From Bacteroidia bacterium (GTDB lineage Bacteria; Bacteroidota; Bacteroidia; Chitinophagales; Saprospiraceae), in assembly GCA_030430845.1 (NCBI GenBank), contig JAUIKE010000079.1:1-36155 (forward strand): DNA of 36,155 bases, in the 5' to 3' direction. Below, piece by piece: positions 7,288 through 16,900 of this stretch. Position 1 is the stretch's first letter. The number at the start of each line of letters is the position of its first letter. A program made the translations under genes and the position numbers. The notes beneath the pieces are model-generated. The model worked only from the letters and a program-made list of their open reading frames with translations. It made no database searches and was not told the DNA's origin.

Positions 7288-10200
7288 TTATTGCAGAACA
7301 ATCCAGCTGGAAGCCAACACCTTCGAACCCTTCCCTTTTAGGTGGATCAGATACAAGCCTTGGGGCCTGTTTCCGATGGACCACTGTAGCCTATTTTGCC
7401 CCTCTGCCGGCTGTATGCTTTGAAGAACCCTGCCGTACACATCCAGGAGAAAAATCTCAGAGGCATCCGGAAAAGTCCATTCCAATTGGACCTGGTCTTG
7501 TACGGGGTTGGGGAAAACCTTTAGGGTGCTTTCTTTAAGCGGCTCCACTCCATTGATATGAACCGTACCTTTTATTTGGCTAATCACCGTATTGGTAAAA
7601 ATAGGTGGGTTTCCGTCAAAATAGATCCCGGCCTGGTTTTGGATCATATCTCCAATGTTCAGCTCCTCCCTCGTTTTTATCGAAAAGTGAAAAAAGCCTT
7701 GACTGGCCTCCTCATCCGTTAAGCTATCCACCAGCATAATATTAGAAAAACGCACCTCTAGCAGGCCATTTTGATCAATTTGCAAGTCGAATTCATGACT
7801 GGCTTGGAGGGCCTGAAAACTTCCCCAGTCTAATTCCGGAGCCAGTGGATCCCGCAAAACGACCTGAAAAGCCGTGTCATTTCCGGTGTTTTGAAAGCGA
7901 ATGGTGTAAAATAATGCCTCGCCCGGGTCGATCCGGTCAGCTTTGGCGCGGGCCGTCTGAACCAATTTATCGTTGGGGTCGTAACTGCAAAATAGAGGCG
8001 TAAAAATTTGAAAGGTATCAGCAGCGACCTCTCCCTCCGGCCCCATCACCTCTGCAATCGCCAGAGCCTGAAGCGTATCGCCGATAAAGGCGGTCGAAAC
8101 GGGATTCAGATAGGCTCTTACCGAAACGGATTGAGAAACGGGTACATCATCCAGCAGCCAAACGGCCTCCTTCTCATCGCTCAAAAGTTCTCCGTTTTCT
8201 GCAAAACTGATACTTAAAGGAGGGGTAGTGAGCAGCCTCAGCTCCCCTGATAAAGGCAGGGTGCCCGCGTTTTTGAGCTGTAGGTCTATGTGTCCGCTTT
8301 CATTGCATCTGGCACGGGAAGGCAATCCCGAGATCTCAGCGGCTGCGATGGGTTCTATGGCTTCCAGGCCGAATAAAAGCGTGTCTGGCCGCTCGCCGGC
8401 TTCGGCCGGAAAAGTATAGCTATCGGCCGTGGTTGTTTGCCAAATGTCAGGATATTGTACCTCGGCTGTGTAGGTCCCATCCGAAAGGAAAAAGACCGCA
8501 GCGCCATCTTTATTGGAAAACCGTGTTTGCTCCCTGGGCTCCATAAGCACGGGAATATCCCGAAGCCAGCGCTCATTGGCTTCTTTTTCGCCATTCCCGT
8601 TTTGGTCATAAAATACCCGGGTGACAATACTGGGCGCACCGGTTTCATTGCGCCACCAACTGAACACCTCCCTTTCCTCATGGTACATGATCAAGTCAGG
8701 CCGGGCATCCCGGTCGATGGGGCCGGCCTGAAAAATAAACCCAGCCGGCGGATGCTGATAAACGGCCCTCGATTGGATCGTGCTGTCAAAAGGAGCGGGT
8801 ATCCACAGCAGAGAGTCCTGCCGCCCCTTCAACTCCGTGGTGGCCAGTATATCTTTTCGTCCATCGTGATTGATATCCAGGGCCATTACCCGGTTGACCT
8901 CCGCCTCAGTGCGAAGAAATAAAAAGGCCCACTCATTAAAGTCCGAACTGTCTTTTTCCGTATTCAAATGATATAAAATATTGCCGGTCCCGTCAAAAGA
9001 AACGGCATCCGGATAGTCATCATCATTCACATCCAGGAGCGCCATGTCCCGCCAGGCCCAAAAGCCCCGCACGAATTTCAGGAGTTCCAAGGCCTGAAAC
9101 TGCCCGGCTTCCCAGCGGCTCAACTGCAGGCGCTCATCGCCGGATAAGGTCATCACGAGGTCCTCATCTCCGTCTTTGTCCCAGTCGACCATATCAACAT
9201 CGGTCGGCGGTTCGGGCAGACTCAGGAATTGACGCTCCCCAAAATTCCCTTGCCCATCCTCATTGAAGTAATAAAAAATACCCCTCCACAAAGCATTGGC
9301 CGTTACCAGGTCCAGGTCCTCATCTCCATCCAGATCTACGGCCCGTACATAATCGGCCCCGACTAATTCGCGATCTACCAATTTAGCCGTGTAATTACCC
9401 GTACCATCGTTTTTATACAGCCAAAACCCTCCGTCTGAAAAGCCGCTGCTTTTTACATACAAAAAGTCCTGATCACCATCCTGATCGATGTCCATAGGAA
9501 GGGCTCGTTCTGCCTGCGACAGACCTGTTTCTATTACTTTGACCCGGTCAAACGGCTGATTGTTTGATACAATTGCGATAAAACCCTGCCGGGGGCTGGT
9601 AACGAGGAGGTCAGCATCGCCGTCCAGGTCCATGTCCCCAAGCGCCATATTCCAGCGAAACATATTGATGGGAATGGGTTGAATGGCCTCCCACTCATCA
9701 GCTTGTGGTGAAAAAAGAGCATAGTAGCATCCGGCTTCGCTGCCCTGCAATACATCCGTTTTTCCATCCCCGTTAAAGTCTTCTAAGGCGTAAAACTCAG
9801 ACTTTTCGGGTTTTTGTAATAAAGTGTCCAAGGCCGGAAAGACTCCGTTTTGTTGTTTGAAAACAAAAAGACCGTTTTGGAAGGAAAAATCATGGGTGCC
9901 GATGACGATGTCCTTTTCTCCGTTTTCGTCCAGGTCGAGGGTGCGGAGATAGTTAACAGAAAAAAATCCGGGTTCCAGTAAGGTGTCCTGCTGCCAGGCG
10001 GCCGCTTCTTTTTCTTTATAAAACCGACTTAACTGAAAACTGAATCGATCATGTCGATGAAACAGGAAGAGTTCCGGGAATCCGTCTTCGTCCAGATCGT
10101 CCACGCTTATGAAACGAGGTTCTGCAATGGCCGGTAGCAGCACCTCGGAGCTTGTGAAGCTTTGTGTAGCCGGATCAAACAAAAACACTTCCACATCATT

Positions 10201-10845
10201 TTCATCTTCGCTCGTAGCGATAAAAAGATCGGGATAGGCATCTTCATTCCAGGGGTAGGCTGCAAAAACCTGGTTCCGCTGGGCCTGATCGTTCTCAGCA
10301 ATCGGAACAGGTTCGGCGAAATGGCCCTGCCCATCGTTGGCGACGTAAAAAGAAGTACCACCGTTGACGAAGGCATGAAAAACCAGATCCGGCGCTCCAT
10401 TCCGATTAAAGTCCTCAATCAGGTAATTTTCTTTCATATCAAAGCCCAGGGAGTACCCGGGCCGCCTCGAAAACTGCCCGGTACCGGCCTGATTCTCAAA
10501 CCAAACAATTTCGGACGGATCGGCCAGGAGGCACATAATATCTATATCTCCATCCGCATCTACATCGGTCAATTCCAGCGCTTTGATATAAGGAAGTTCA
10601 TCGGCGATTAATATAGGCAGGCTAAAAAGACCCGGTTCAGTTAGTTTAAACTGACCGACAATCTTCCGGTTATTTTCATTGGTAAAGGCTACCACATCGC
10701 TTAATCCGTCGCCATTGAGATCGGCCGTTTTAAAGCCCTTTATTTTTTCCAGCTCATAGCCCAGTTCCTGTTGTAGCGAAAACTGAGCCAGGCAGTGAAT
10801 GGACGAAAAAAGTGCTGCAAGAAGTATTTGGGTGGTTTTGTTCAT
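7288..10845 (-). CDS. Secreted FG-GAP/VCBS-repeat protein with T9SS sorting domain
   Basis: A 1185-residue exported protein. A Sec signal peptide is visible (MNKTTQILLAALFSSIHCLAQ, residues 1-21). About residues 25-790 carry many FG-GAP/VCBS calcium-binding beta-propeller repeats with DxDxDGxxD loops, for example DVDADGDIDIM, DMDLDGDADLLV, DLDGDEDLDLVT and DINHDGRKDIL. A SdrD B-like module follows (VFYDQNGNGEKEANE), then a bacterial conserved-repeat domain beginning near SYDPNDKLV with FQNTGNDTAFQVVLRDPL. The end is a type A T9SS sorting domain (KVFPNPVQDQVQLEW to the C-terminus). The protein is probably surface-bound or released, with a role in adhesion or binding; no catalytic domain is visible. 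It is transcribed alone, between the PiT transporter and the molybdenum hydroxylase genes. Confidence 0.9.
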   Translation of the reverse strand: MNKTTQILLAALFSSIHCLAQFSLQQELGYELEKIKGFKTADLNGDGLSDVVAFTNENNRKIVGQFKLTEPGLFSLPILIADELPYIKALELTDVDADGDIDIMCLLADPSEIVWFENQAGTGQFSRRPGYSLGFDMKENYLIEDFNRNGAPDLVFHAFVNGGTSFYVANDGQGHFAEPVPIAENDQAQRNQVFAAYPWNEDAYPDLFIATSEDENDVEVFLFDPATQSFTSSEVLLPAIAEPRFISVDDLDEDGFPELFLFHRHDRFSFQLSRFYKEKEAAAWQQDTLLEPGFFSVNYLRTLDLDENGEKDIVIGTHDFSFQNGLFVFKQQNGVFPALDTLLQKPEKSEFYALEDFNGDGKTDVLQGSEAGCYYALFSPQADEWEAIQPIPINMFRWNMALGDMDLDGDADLLVTSPRQGFIAIVSNNQPFDRVKVIETGLSQAERALPMDIDQDGDQDFLYVKSSGFSDGGFWLYKNDGTGNYTAKLVDRELVGADYVRAVDLDGDEDLDLVTANALWRGIFYYFNEDGQGNFGERQFLSLPEPPTDVDMVDWDKDGDEDLVMTLSGDERLQLSRWEAGQFQALELLKFVRGFWAWRDMALLDVNDDDYPDAVSFDGTGNILYHLNTEKDSSDFNEWAFLFLRTEAEVNRVMALDINHDGRKDILATTELKGRQDSLLWIPAPFDSTIQSRAVYQHPPAGFIFQAGPIDRDARPDLIMYHEEREVFSWWRNETGAPSIVTRVFYDQNGNGEKEANERWLRDIPVLMEPREQTRFSNKDGAAVFFLSDGTYTAEVQYPDIWQTTTADSYTFPAEAGERPDTLLFGLEAIEPIAAAEISGLPSRARCNESGHIDLQLKNAGTLPLSGELRLLTTPPLSISFAENGELLSDEKEAVWLLDDVPVSQSVSVRAYLNPVSTAFIGDTLQALAIAEVMGPEGEVAADTFQIFTPLFCSYDPNDKLVQTARAKADRIDPGEALFYTIRFQNTGNDTAFQVVLRDPLAPELDWGSFQALQASHEFDLQIDQNGLLEVRFSNIMLVDSLTDEEASQGFFHFSIKTREELNIGDMIQNQAGIYFDGNPPIFTNTVISQIKGTVHINGVEPLKESTLKVFPNPVQDQVQLEWTFPDASEIFLLDVYGRVLQSIQPAEGQNRLQWSIGNRPQGLYLIHLKGKGSKVLASSWIVLQ

Positions 10846-10904
10846 GGTTTTGAGTTCAGAGTTCGGGGGTTTTGGGATATCATTTTATTGTATGATTTAT
10901 AGTT

Positions 10905-10919
10905 CATCCCTCCGGGATG
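10905..10919. repeat. Short CATCCC-TCC-GGGATG hairpin
   Basis: A 6-bp perfect stem with a 3-nt loop in the gap between the phosphate transporter stop (11018) and the FG-GAP gene start (10845). There is no T-run in the minus direction. It may be a small extragenic repeat; function unknown. Confidence 0.45.
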
Positions 10920-11017
10920 GTTCAGTCCGGCTTTCTTGATAAACAGGTAATTTGTAATACTGTTTCAATTCTACTGAGCTGCGATTTACCCTCTTACACT
11001 TTTTCACAGTTCCCCCT

Positions 11018-13303
11018 TTACTCTTCCCTGGCAATCAAGGTCCAGGAATCATTATCCGTCATTTTTTCCAGGCGGGCGTAGAGTTTGAAGAAGCGGAAAC
11101 TTACGGCTACCAGGTCTTTTAATTCCAGCAAAATATTAAAAAAGAGGAAACTGTTGATAGCATTGAAAGATTCTTGTTTAATACCGATCACTTGTTTGGA
11201 TAAGAGGCTTTCGATTTGCTTGAGCAACATCTTTTTTTCATCTTTCAATTGACTCTTGACCTTGTAGTCATTATTTTCAAGGGCATGCGCAATGTTCCTG
11301 AAATATTGGTCGAGCAAGGCAATCAGCCCCCTGAGCTTTAGGGCCTGTTGAGTTTGGAGTGGACTATGCAAATTGTTTAGATGTTCGGTGCAAGAGTCGG
11401 CAATAAAGCGAGTGGATTGTAAAAAATCCTGCTCCAGGTCGTAGACCAATAAGTAGGTACGACTGGCTTCGGTTTCCTGCTCTTTAATCCGTTTAATCTG
11501 GCTGTAAAAAGCGTATTTGAACTCCATATTTTCTCCTTGAAGCTCTGCAAGCAAGGTTTTCGCTTCACGTACCATGCCTCGATCCTCAGAAATTAATCCA
11601 TTAAGTAATCGATCAATAATCTGGTTGACCATGTTAACGGACTTAGCTGTATTGGTAGAGGTATTTTCAATGACTTGCCTGGCCTCTAGTTTTTGTGCAG
11701 CCTGATGGAGGGCCTCCCGTTTCGCCTTGTTTTTTTCTCTTCTTCGGTGCAGCCCGAAACTCCTGACGATCATCAAAACCCCTAGTAATACCAGCCCTAT
11801 AATGGCATAGATCTGGAAATGATAGATCAGCATGGCGAAGGTTGCCGAAACCGTAAAGGCGATAAATGCTGTAGCAAACCACCCCCCGATCACATTCACC
11901 ACTCCTGCTACTCGGTATACGGCGCTATCTCTTCCCCAGGCGCGGTCAGACAAGGACGTCCCCATGGCCACCATAAAGGAAACATAAGTGGTAGATAACG
12001 GAAGTTTATAAGAAGTAGCCAGGGCAATTAAGGCGCTGGCAACGGTAAGATTCACCGATGCTCTGACCAGGTCAAAAGCAGCCGGATAAGCCTCATATTC
12101 CTTATCCGATGATTTTGGTTTATTGTTGGCTTCAAATTGTGCGTCTGCTTTTTCTAACCAGTTATGGGGGATAATCTTGCCTGCTGATTTATTCAGCTGA
12201 TAAACGAGCCGTACAATGCTTCTCGACAGCCAGTTGGGAGAAAAACGCTCCAGACCTTCATGCTGACGACCCAGATTCACTTCCGTTTCGGTAACTGAAC
12301 GGGCCTTGCGCGAAAACCATAAAGTAACGATCATAATCAGGCCGGCCCCGACCAGCAGATATGTTTTCGTCGGATAAGCCGTACCAAGAATGCGCATACT
12401 GAATTCATGTGGGTCTTGTCCGGAGGCTGACCAGGCATTGTACGACTCAAAGCCGGCCACCGGCACCCCAATAAAATTTACCAAATCATTCCCGGCAAAT
12501 GCCATAGCCAGGGAGAACGTACCGAACAAAACCACCAGACGAAGGATATTTATCTCAAAAAACCGGTGGATCAGGAACATAATAAAGGTGGCAACAACAA
12601 AGGTAAGCCCTATCAGCCGCCAGGTGTTATTGTAGGTCCAGTCAACCAAAGCATCCGGAATAAAAGAAGCGCCTTTCATGCCTTTGATCAATAGGAAATA
12701 GATCATGGCTGACATGGCCATACCTGACCAAAGCGTACCGACCCACTTTAACTTACGCTCATAGTTGAAGCTCAACAACAGCCTGGTAAAATACTGCACT
12801 AAAGCACCAATCAAGAATGCTATTCCAACCGATAAGAAGATGCCGAGTATGATGGCCAGCGCACTGGAAGAATTGATATATTCCCCAAGCGGGATATCAC
12901 TCTGCCCGCCCATATTTTTAATCAGGGCAATCATAAAAGCTGCTCCCAATAACTCAAAAACTATGGAAACCGTGGTGGAGGTAGGCAGGCCAAAAGTATT
13001 GAACAGATCCAGTAAAATGATGTCTGTTAGCATCACCGCCAGAAAAAGGGCCATGATGTCATAAAAAACATAGTATTCCGGGTTGAAGACCCCTTTCCTG
13101 GCCACTTCCATCATACCGCTGGAAAAAGAAGCCCCCATAAAGATCCCGATGCTAGCCACGATCATGATCGTCCGGCGAGAGGCTGCCCTTGATCCAATGG
13201 CAGAGTTCAGAAAATTTACCGCATCATTGCTCACTCCTACTACTAAATCAGAAATTGCCAGACCAAATAAAAGGACAACAATAAACAAATATAATTCAGG
13301 CAT
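11018..13303 (-). CDS. PiT-family inorganic phosphate transporter with C-terminal soluble domain
   Basis: A 761-residue protein of the PHO4/PiT family, which imports phosphate with H+ or Na+. The two inverted family signatures are present: GVSNDAVNFLNSAIGS at about residues 23-38 and, in the second half, SYKLPLSTTYVSFMVAMGTSLSDRAWG with its GPx/PLSTT-like core (near residue 430). About ten hydrophobic helices fill residues 1-520. A helical, charged cytosolic tail (about 530-761) resembles PhoU/DUF47-type regulators, so transporter and regulator may be fused. This is longer than E. coli PitA (about 500 residues) but usual for Bacteroidota. It is divergent from the hydrolase gene at 13561. No pho-box was recognised. 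Confidence 0.92.
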   Translation of the reverse strand: MPELYLFIVVLLFGLAISDLVVGVSNDAVNFLNSAIGSRAASRRTIMIVASIGIFMGASFSSGMMEVARKGVFNPEYYVFYDIMALFLAVMLTDIILLDLFNTFGLPTSTTVSIVFELLGAAFMIALIKNMGGQSDIPLGEYINSSSALAIILGIFLSVGIAFLIGALVQYFTRLLLSFNYERKLKWVGTLWSGMAMSAMIYFLLIKGMKGASFIPDALVDWTYNNTWRLIGLTFVVATFIMFLIHRFFEINILRLVVLFGTFSLAMAFAGNDLVNFIGVPVAGFESYNAWSASGQDPHEFSMRILGTAYPTKTYLLVGAGLIMIVTLWFSRKARSVTETEVNLGRQHEGLERFSPNWLSRSIVRLVYQLNKSAGKIIPHNWLEKADAQFEANNKPKSSDKEYEAYPAAFDLVRASVNLTVASALIALATSYKLPLSTTYVSFMVAMGTSLSDRAWGRDSAVYRVAGVVNVIGGWFATAFIAFTVSATFAMLIYHFQIYAIIGLVLLGVLMIVRSFGLHRRREKNKAKREALHQAAQKLEARQVIENTSTNTAKSVNMVNQIIDRLLNGLISEDRGMVREAKTLLAELQGENMEFKYAFYSQIKRIKEQETEASRTYLLVYDLEQDFLQSTRFIADSCTEHLNNLHSPLQTQQALKLRGLIALLDQYFRNIAHALENNDYKVKSQLKDEKKMLLKQIESLLSKQVIGIKQESFNAINSFLFFNILLELKDLVAVSFRFFKLYARLEKMTDNDSWTLIAREE

Positions 13304-13560
13304 CAGATACGTTTTTCTTCGAACAGAAGTTAGGGAAGAACCCTTGGAAGATCTTTAACAAATGTCATCTCTAGCAAAGACTTAATTATTTTTTAAACTT
13401 TGATTTACAATTAGATAACTCAAAGAAGGTTCCGTGTTAAACAACTAAAATTAGTTATTTAATCCTGAACGCCTTTTGTCGGTTAGGCTTATATAAAACG
13501 ATCTATGGGCTCGTGTAAAAAGTTTTAGTATTTTGAGGGAGATCACTAACAATAACATTC

Positions 13561-16089
13561 ATGAAGGCTCTGCTCCGAAGAATCATCGCCCCTTTTCTAA
13601 AAGTCAAAACCTTTCTCCAACCTTACCTAAAGCGATTTTCCCGCTGGCTCAGGCATTTCGAGCCCGAAAAACATACCCGAACGGGCAGTGTCAGAGGGCT
13701 CCTTTTTATGCTTCTGTTCATGGCAGGCTACACAGGCTGGCATCGGTTAAAGTGGGGGTATGGCAGGGTATTGGATCTGACCATAGCCATTGTATTTTCG
13801 GTCGTTGTTGCCCTCATAGCCTCTTTGTTGATCTATCTTTTTATTGGCTTGATAAAAAAAGTGCACCGTCGGTTTATCAGCATTATTGTAGGCTTGATCA
13901 TTTCGATGATCGTCACTACTGGCATAGATTCCGGCCCCTTTTTGATGATCCCGCTAGGTTTTTTGTTATGTGGAGCTTTTGTAGGAGGAGCTCTTTCTGT
14001 AATGCTGCATGCTGATTTTCACCAAACCACCTGGCTAAAAAAAACAATGATCAGCTTGTTATTGGTCTTGTCGGTAGGAGCCGTCGGCTCCTTCATATTC
14101 TGGTTTCAGCAGCGAGGTGATCAGGAAAAAGTAATGAAGATCGACCTGAGTGAAATGCCGGAATTTCCATCCCTTGAGCTCCCTGATCCTTCGGCCGTCG
14201 GCTCTTTCCCCGTTAAAACGCTGACTTATGGGCATGGGGATGACCGCCGGTCCGAGTTTGGGGAAAATGCGGATTTGATCACCCCAACCGTCAACGGAAG
14301 ACCTTTCATTGGAAAGCTGAAAGGCTGGAAGGGGAAATTGAGGAATCGTTTCTGGGGATTTGACCGTTCAGAACTTCCCCTGAACGGCCGGGTCTGGTAT
14401 CCGGAAGGAGAAGGGCCCTTTCCACTGGTTCTGATCGTACACGGGAATCATTCGATGCGAGAATTCTCCGATCCTGGATATGCCTACCTCGGAGAATTCC
14501 TGGCTAGCAAGGGTTATATAATGGTGTCCGTAGACCAAAATTTCATCAATGGGGACTGGACGAAAAACTACGGCAAAGAAAATGATGCCAGAGGTTGGTT
14601 GTTGCTCGAACACCTCAAAATATGGGAAGACTGGAATCAACAGACCAATAAGCCTTTTTTCCAAAAAGTGGATATGGATAATATTTCCCTGATGGGGCAT
14701 TCCAGGGGCGGTGAAGCGGTGTGTGTGGCCGCCGCTTTTAATGATTTGGATTATTACCCCGATGATGCAAGGGTGGAATTCGATTACCATTTCAATATTC
14801 GGTCCATTGTCTCCATTGCGCAGGTCGATGGCCAATATTTGCCCACCTTCCAACCTACTCCCTTGAAAGATATCAACTTTTTGCTCCTGCACGGTTCGCA
14901 TGACGCAGATGTGAGCAGTTTTTCGGGCGACAAGCAGTACAAGCGAATTGCTTTTACGAATGATGAGTACTACTTCAAAACCTCTTTATACATTTACAGG
15001 GCCAATCACGGCCAGTTCAACACCATCTGGGGAGATACGGATTCCGGCCCTCCTTACGGGAATTTATTAAACCGGGCTGAGCTAATATCCGGAGAAGATC
15101 AAAGGACAATAGGTCGTGTGTACATCGGGGCCTTTCTGGATCTTACCTTAAAAGGCCAAAAAGAATACCTTCCTGTTTTTAAAGACTACCGCTATGCCAA
15201 AAACTGGTTGCCGGACACCTACTATATCAATCGATTTGCCGATTCCCAAACGAACTACCTGTGCGATTTTGAGGAAGACATAGACCTAGAAACCATCGGC
15301 ATGAAGGGAGGAAAAGCAACAGCCGCCAACTTCGCCAATTGGAAGGAAAAGGACATCGCCAACAGAAGCGGCAAGTCCCGGCGTCTGAATCAGGCGCTTT
15401 ATTTCGGCTGGGAATACAAACTGCCCGAAAAAGATTCCAGCATTCAGGACAGCCTGATCCAGGAAATACCTAAGGACAGCCTGTACATTCAGGATACGGC
15501 TTATTATCAGCTGGAATTGCCTGTTGACTGGTCGGACCAGCTAAACCTGGACTCTTTCGACCTCCTGACCTTTGCGGTGGCTAAAGTGGACGCCAAGCCC
15601 AGCCAGCCGATCCGCCTCGATAAAACGGATAAAGAGCTTGAAGAGAACGAAAAGGAGAAAAAGGACAAGAAGGAGGACGAAGCGAAAAAAGGTAAAGGGG
15701 AGAAAGACGAAGAACGAGGAGCGAATGCGGATAGTAAAGATCAGGAGAAGAAGAAAGGAAAGAAAGGGAAAAAAAACATCAAGCCCTTATCTTTTTCCAT
15801 CATTCTTGAGGACAGGTCGGGGGAGGTCGTGCGCCTGAGTTTGGCTGATTATTCGGCGGTAATGCCGCCGTTCAAGGCCAAATTCACGCGGGTGAAGCCC
15901 TTTGAGAAGCGGTACAGCAAATCCAGTGAGCCAATTTTGCAGACCTTTTCTATTCCATTGGCAGATATACAAAAAGATCATCCAGGCTTTGACATGCGAC
16001 AAGTCAGAACTATCCGCTTTCAGTTTGATCAGGCGAAGTCTGGAGTGATCTATTTGGATGAAATTGGATTCAGGAGAGCTAGTTTTTAA
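13561..16089 (+). CDS. Membrane-anchored alpha/beta hydrolase with C-terminal beta-sandwich
   Basis: An 842-residue protein. Residues about 44-185 form four or five membrane helices after a basic N-terminus. An alpha/beta-hydrolase domain follows (about 265-560): FPLVLIVHGNH provides the oxyanion loop, GHSRGGEA the nucleophile elbow with Ser381, HGSHDAD (Asp448 or Asp450) the acid, and ANHGQF (His483) the base. The C-terminal part (about 570-842) is beta-rich, resembling a carbohydrate-binding-like sandwich that ends DEIGF. It is interrupted by a 50-residue Lys/Glu/Asp-rich stretch (about 689-740). The substrate is unknown; an esterase or lipase-like role outside the cytoplasmic membrane is likely. 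The ATG at 13561 gives a normal membrane N-terminus. Its 3' end overlaps the convergent crotonase gene by 11 bp. Confidence 0.82.
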   Translation: MKALLRRIIAPFLKVKTFLQPYLKRFSRWLRHFEPEKHTRTGSVRGLLFMLLFMAGYTGWHRLKWGYGRVLDLTIAIVFSVVVALIASLLIYLFIGLIKKVHRRFISIIVGLIISMIVTTGIDSGPFLMIPLGFLLCGAFVGGALSVMLHADFHQTTWLKKTMISLLLVLSVGAVGSFIFWFQQRGDQEKVMKIDLSEMPEFPSLELPDPSAVGSFPVKTLTYGHGDDRRSEFGENADLITPTVNGRPFIGKLKGWKGKLRNRFWGFDRSELPLNGRVWYPEGEGPFPLVLIVHGNHSMREFSDPGYAYLGEFLASKGYIMVSVDQNFINGDWTKNYGKENDARGWLLLEHLKIWEDWNQQTNKPFFQKVDMDNISLMGHSRGGEAVCVAAAFNDLDYYPDDARVEFDYHFNIRSIVSIAQVDGQYLPTFQPTPLKDINFLLLHGSHDADVSSFSGDKQYKRIAFTNDEYYFKTSLYIYRANHGQFNTIWGDTDSGPPYGNLLNRAELISGEDQRTIGRVYIGAFLDLTLKGQKEYLPVFKDYRYAKNWLPDTYYINRFADSQTNYLCDFEEDIDLETIGMKGGKATAANFANWKEKDIANRSGKSRRLNQALYFGWEYKLPEKDSSIQDSLIQEIPKDSLYIQDTAYYQLELPVDWSDQLNLDSFDLLTFAVAKVDAKPSQPIRLDKTDKELEENEKEKKDKKEDEAKKGKGEKDEERGANADSKDQEKKKGKKGKKNIKPLSFSIILEDRSGEVVRLSLADYSAVMPPFKAKFTRVKPFEKRYSKSSEPILQTFSIPLADIQKDHPGFDMRQVRTIRFQFDQAKSGVIYLDEIGFRRASF

Positions 16090-16891
16090 ACTTAGGCGCT
16101 CTTTTTTCCATCTGGGCCTGAAAGGCCTCTAAAATGTCGTTGGAAAAGAGCATACCGGCATTCCAGTTAGCCACATGATGGAGACCTTCGCCCACTGTGT
16201 GATCCCGGCTGTGCAGCAGGTGCTGTTTAATTACTCTGACCACAAGCGGCGATTTTTGGGCGATCATTTCCGCAATTTTTTTCACTTCATCGTAAAGCTT
16301 CTCTGGGGTATCAAAAACAGCGTTGACCAGTCCACAACCTAAGGCTTCCTTAGCAGAAAGGTTTCGAGCGGTGTAGGCCATTTCGGCAACCAGTCCAGGA
16401 GAAATCAGCTTTGGCAAGCGTTGCAAGACGCCCAGGTCCGCCACCAATCCGAGATCAATCTCTTTTATGGAGAAAAAGGCATCTTCACTGCAATACCGCA
16501 TATCACAAGCGGCGGCAATATCAAGTCCACCTCCGAGGCAGGCCTTTTGGATAGCTGCTAAAACAGGTTTGCGACAATTTTCAATGGCATTTACACAGGA
16601 TTGGAGCCAAACAATCATTTCTTTAAGGGCCTCTCTCTTTCGGGCTTCACAATCCATTTGATTGAGTTGTTGAAAACTCATGAGCAATTCCAGGTCGATA
16701 CCCGAACAGAAATGTTTTCCCTGTCCTGCCAGGATAATGACACGTACCTCCGGATCTTTGTCCAGTGCCTCAAAGGCCATTTTCATTTCCTCCCAGGCAG
16801 CCTTATTGAGCGCATTAGCCTTATCCGGCCGGTTAAACAGAACGCTTGCGATGTGTTTATCTACTGATACGAGAAGGTGATGATATTTCAT
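16079..16891 (-). CDS. Enoyl-CoA hydratase/isomerase family protein, ECH1-like dienoyl-CoA isomerase
   Basis: A 270-residue crotonase-fold protein when started at ATG 16891; a TTG three codons upstream at 16900 is possible but less likely. The oxyanion-hole segments are HFCSGIDLELL (about 61-70) and CLGGGLDIAAACD (about 118-130). The acidic triad typical of delta3,5-delta2,4-dienoyl-CoA isomerase is complete: Asp130 (AACDMRYC), Glu144 (SIKEIDLG) and Asp152 (VADLG), and the following LQRLPKLI matches mammalian ECH1. It probably moves double bonds in unsaturated fatty acyl-CoA during beta-oxidation in the cytosol. It begins 9 bp after the hybrid kinase/cyclase stop, so the two genes are likely co-transcribed, an unusual pairing. 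A plain enoyl-CoA hydratase is the main alternative. Confidence 0.88.
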   Translation of the reverse strand: MKYHHLLVSVDKHIASVLFNRPDKANALNKAAWEEMKMAFEALDKDPEVRVIILAGQGKHFCSGIDLELLMSFQQLNQMDCEARKREALKEMIVWLQSCVNAIENCRKPVLAAIQKACLGGGLDIAAACDMRYCSEDAFFSIKEIDLGLVADLGVLQRLPKLISPGLVAEMAYTARNLSAKEALGCGLVNAVFDTPEKLYDEVKKIAEMIAQKSPLVVRVIKQHLLHSRDHTVGEGLHHVANWNAGMLFSNDILEAFQAQMEKRAPKFKN

Positions 16892-16900
16892 AAAATGCAA

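Noticed and set aside
13533..14015. A 160-codon plus-strand frame overlapping the hydrolase start
   Set aside because: It lies in another frame over the membrane helices of the hydrolase and has no domain; the ATG at 13561 gives a coherent protein.
15628..15780. Frameshift or assembly error in the Lys/Glu-rich stretch
   Set aside because: The frame stays open and beta-sandwich motifs continue on both sides, so it reads as a true insert.
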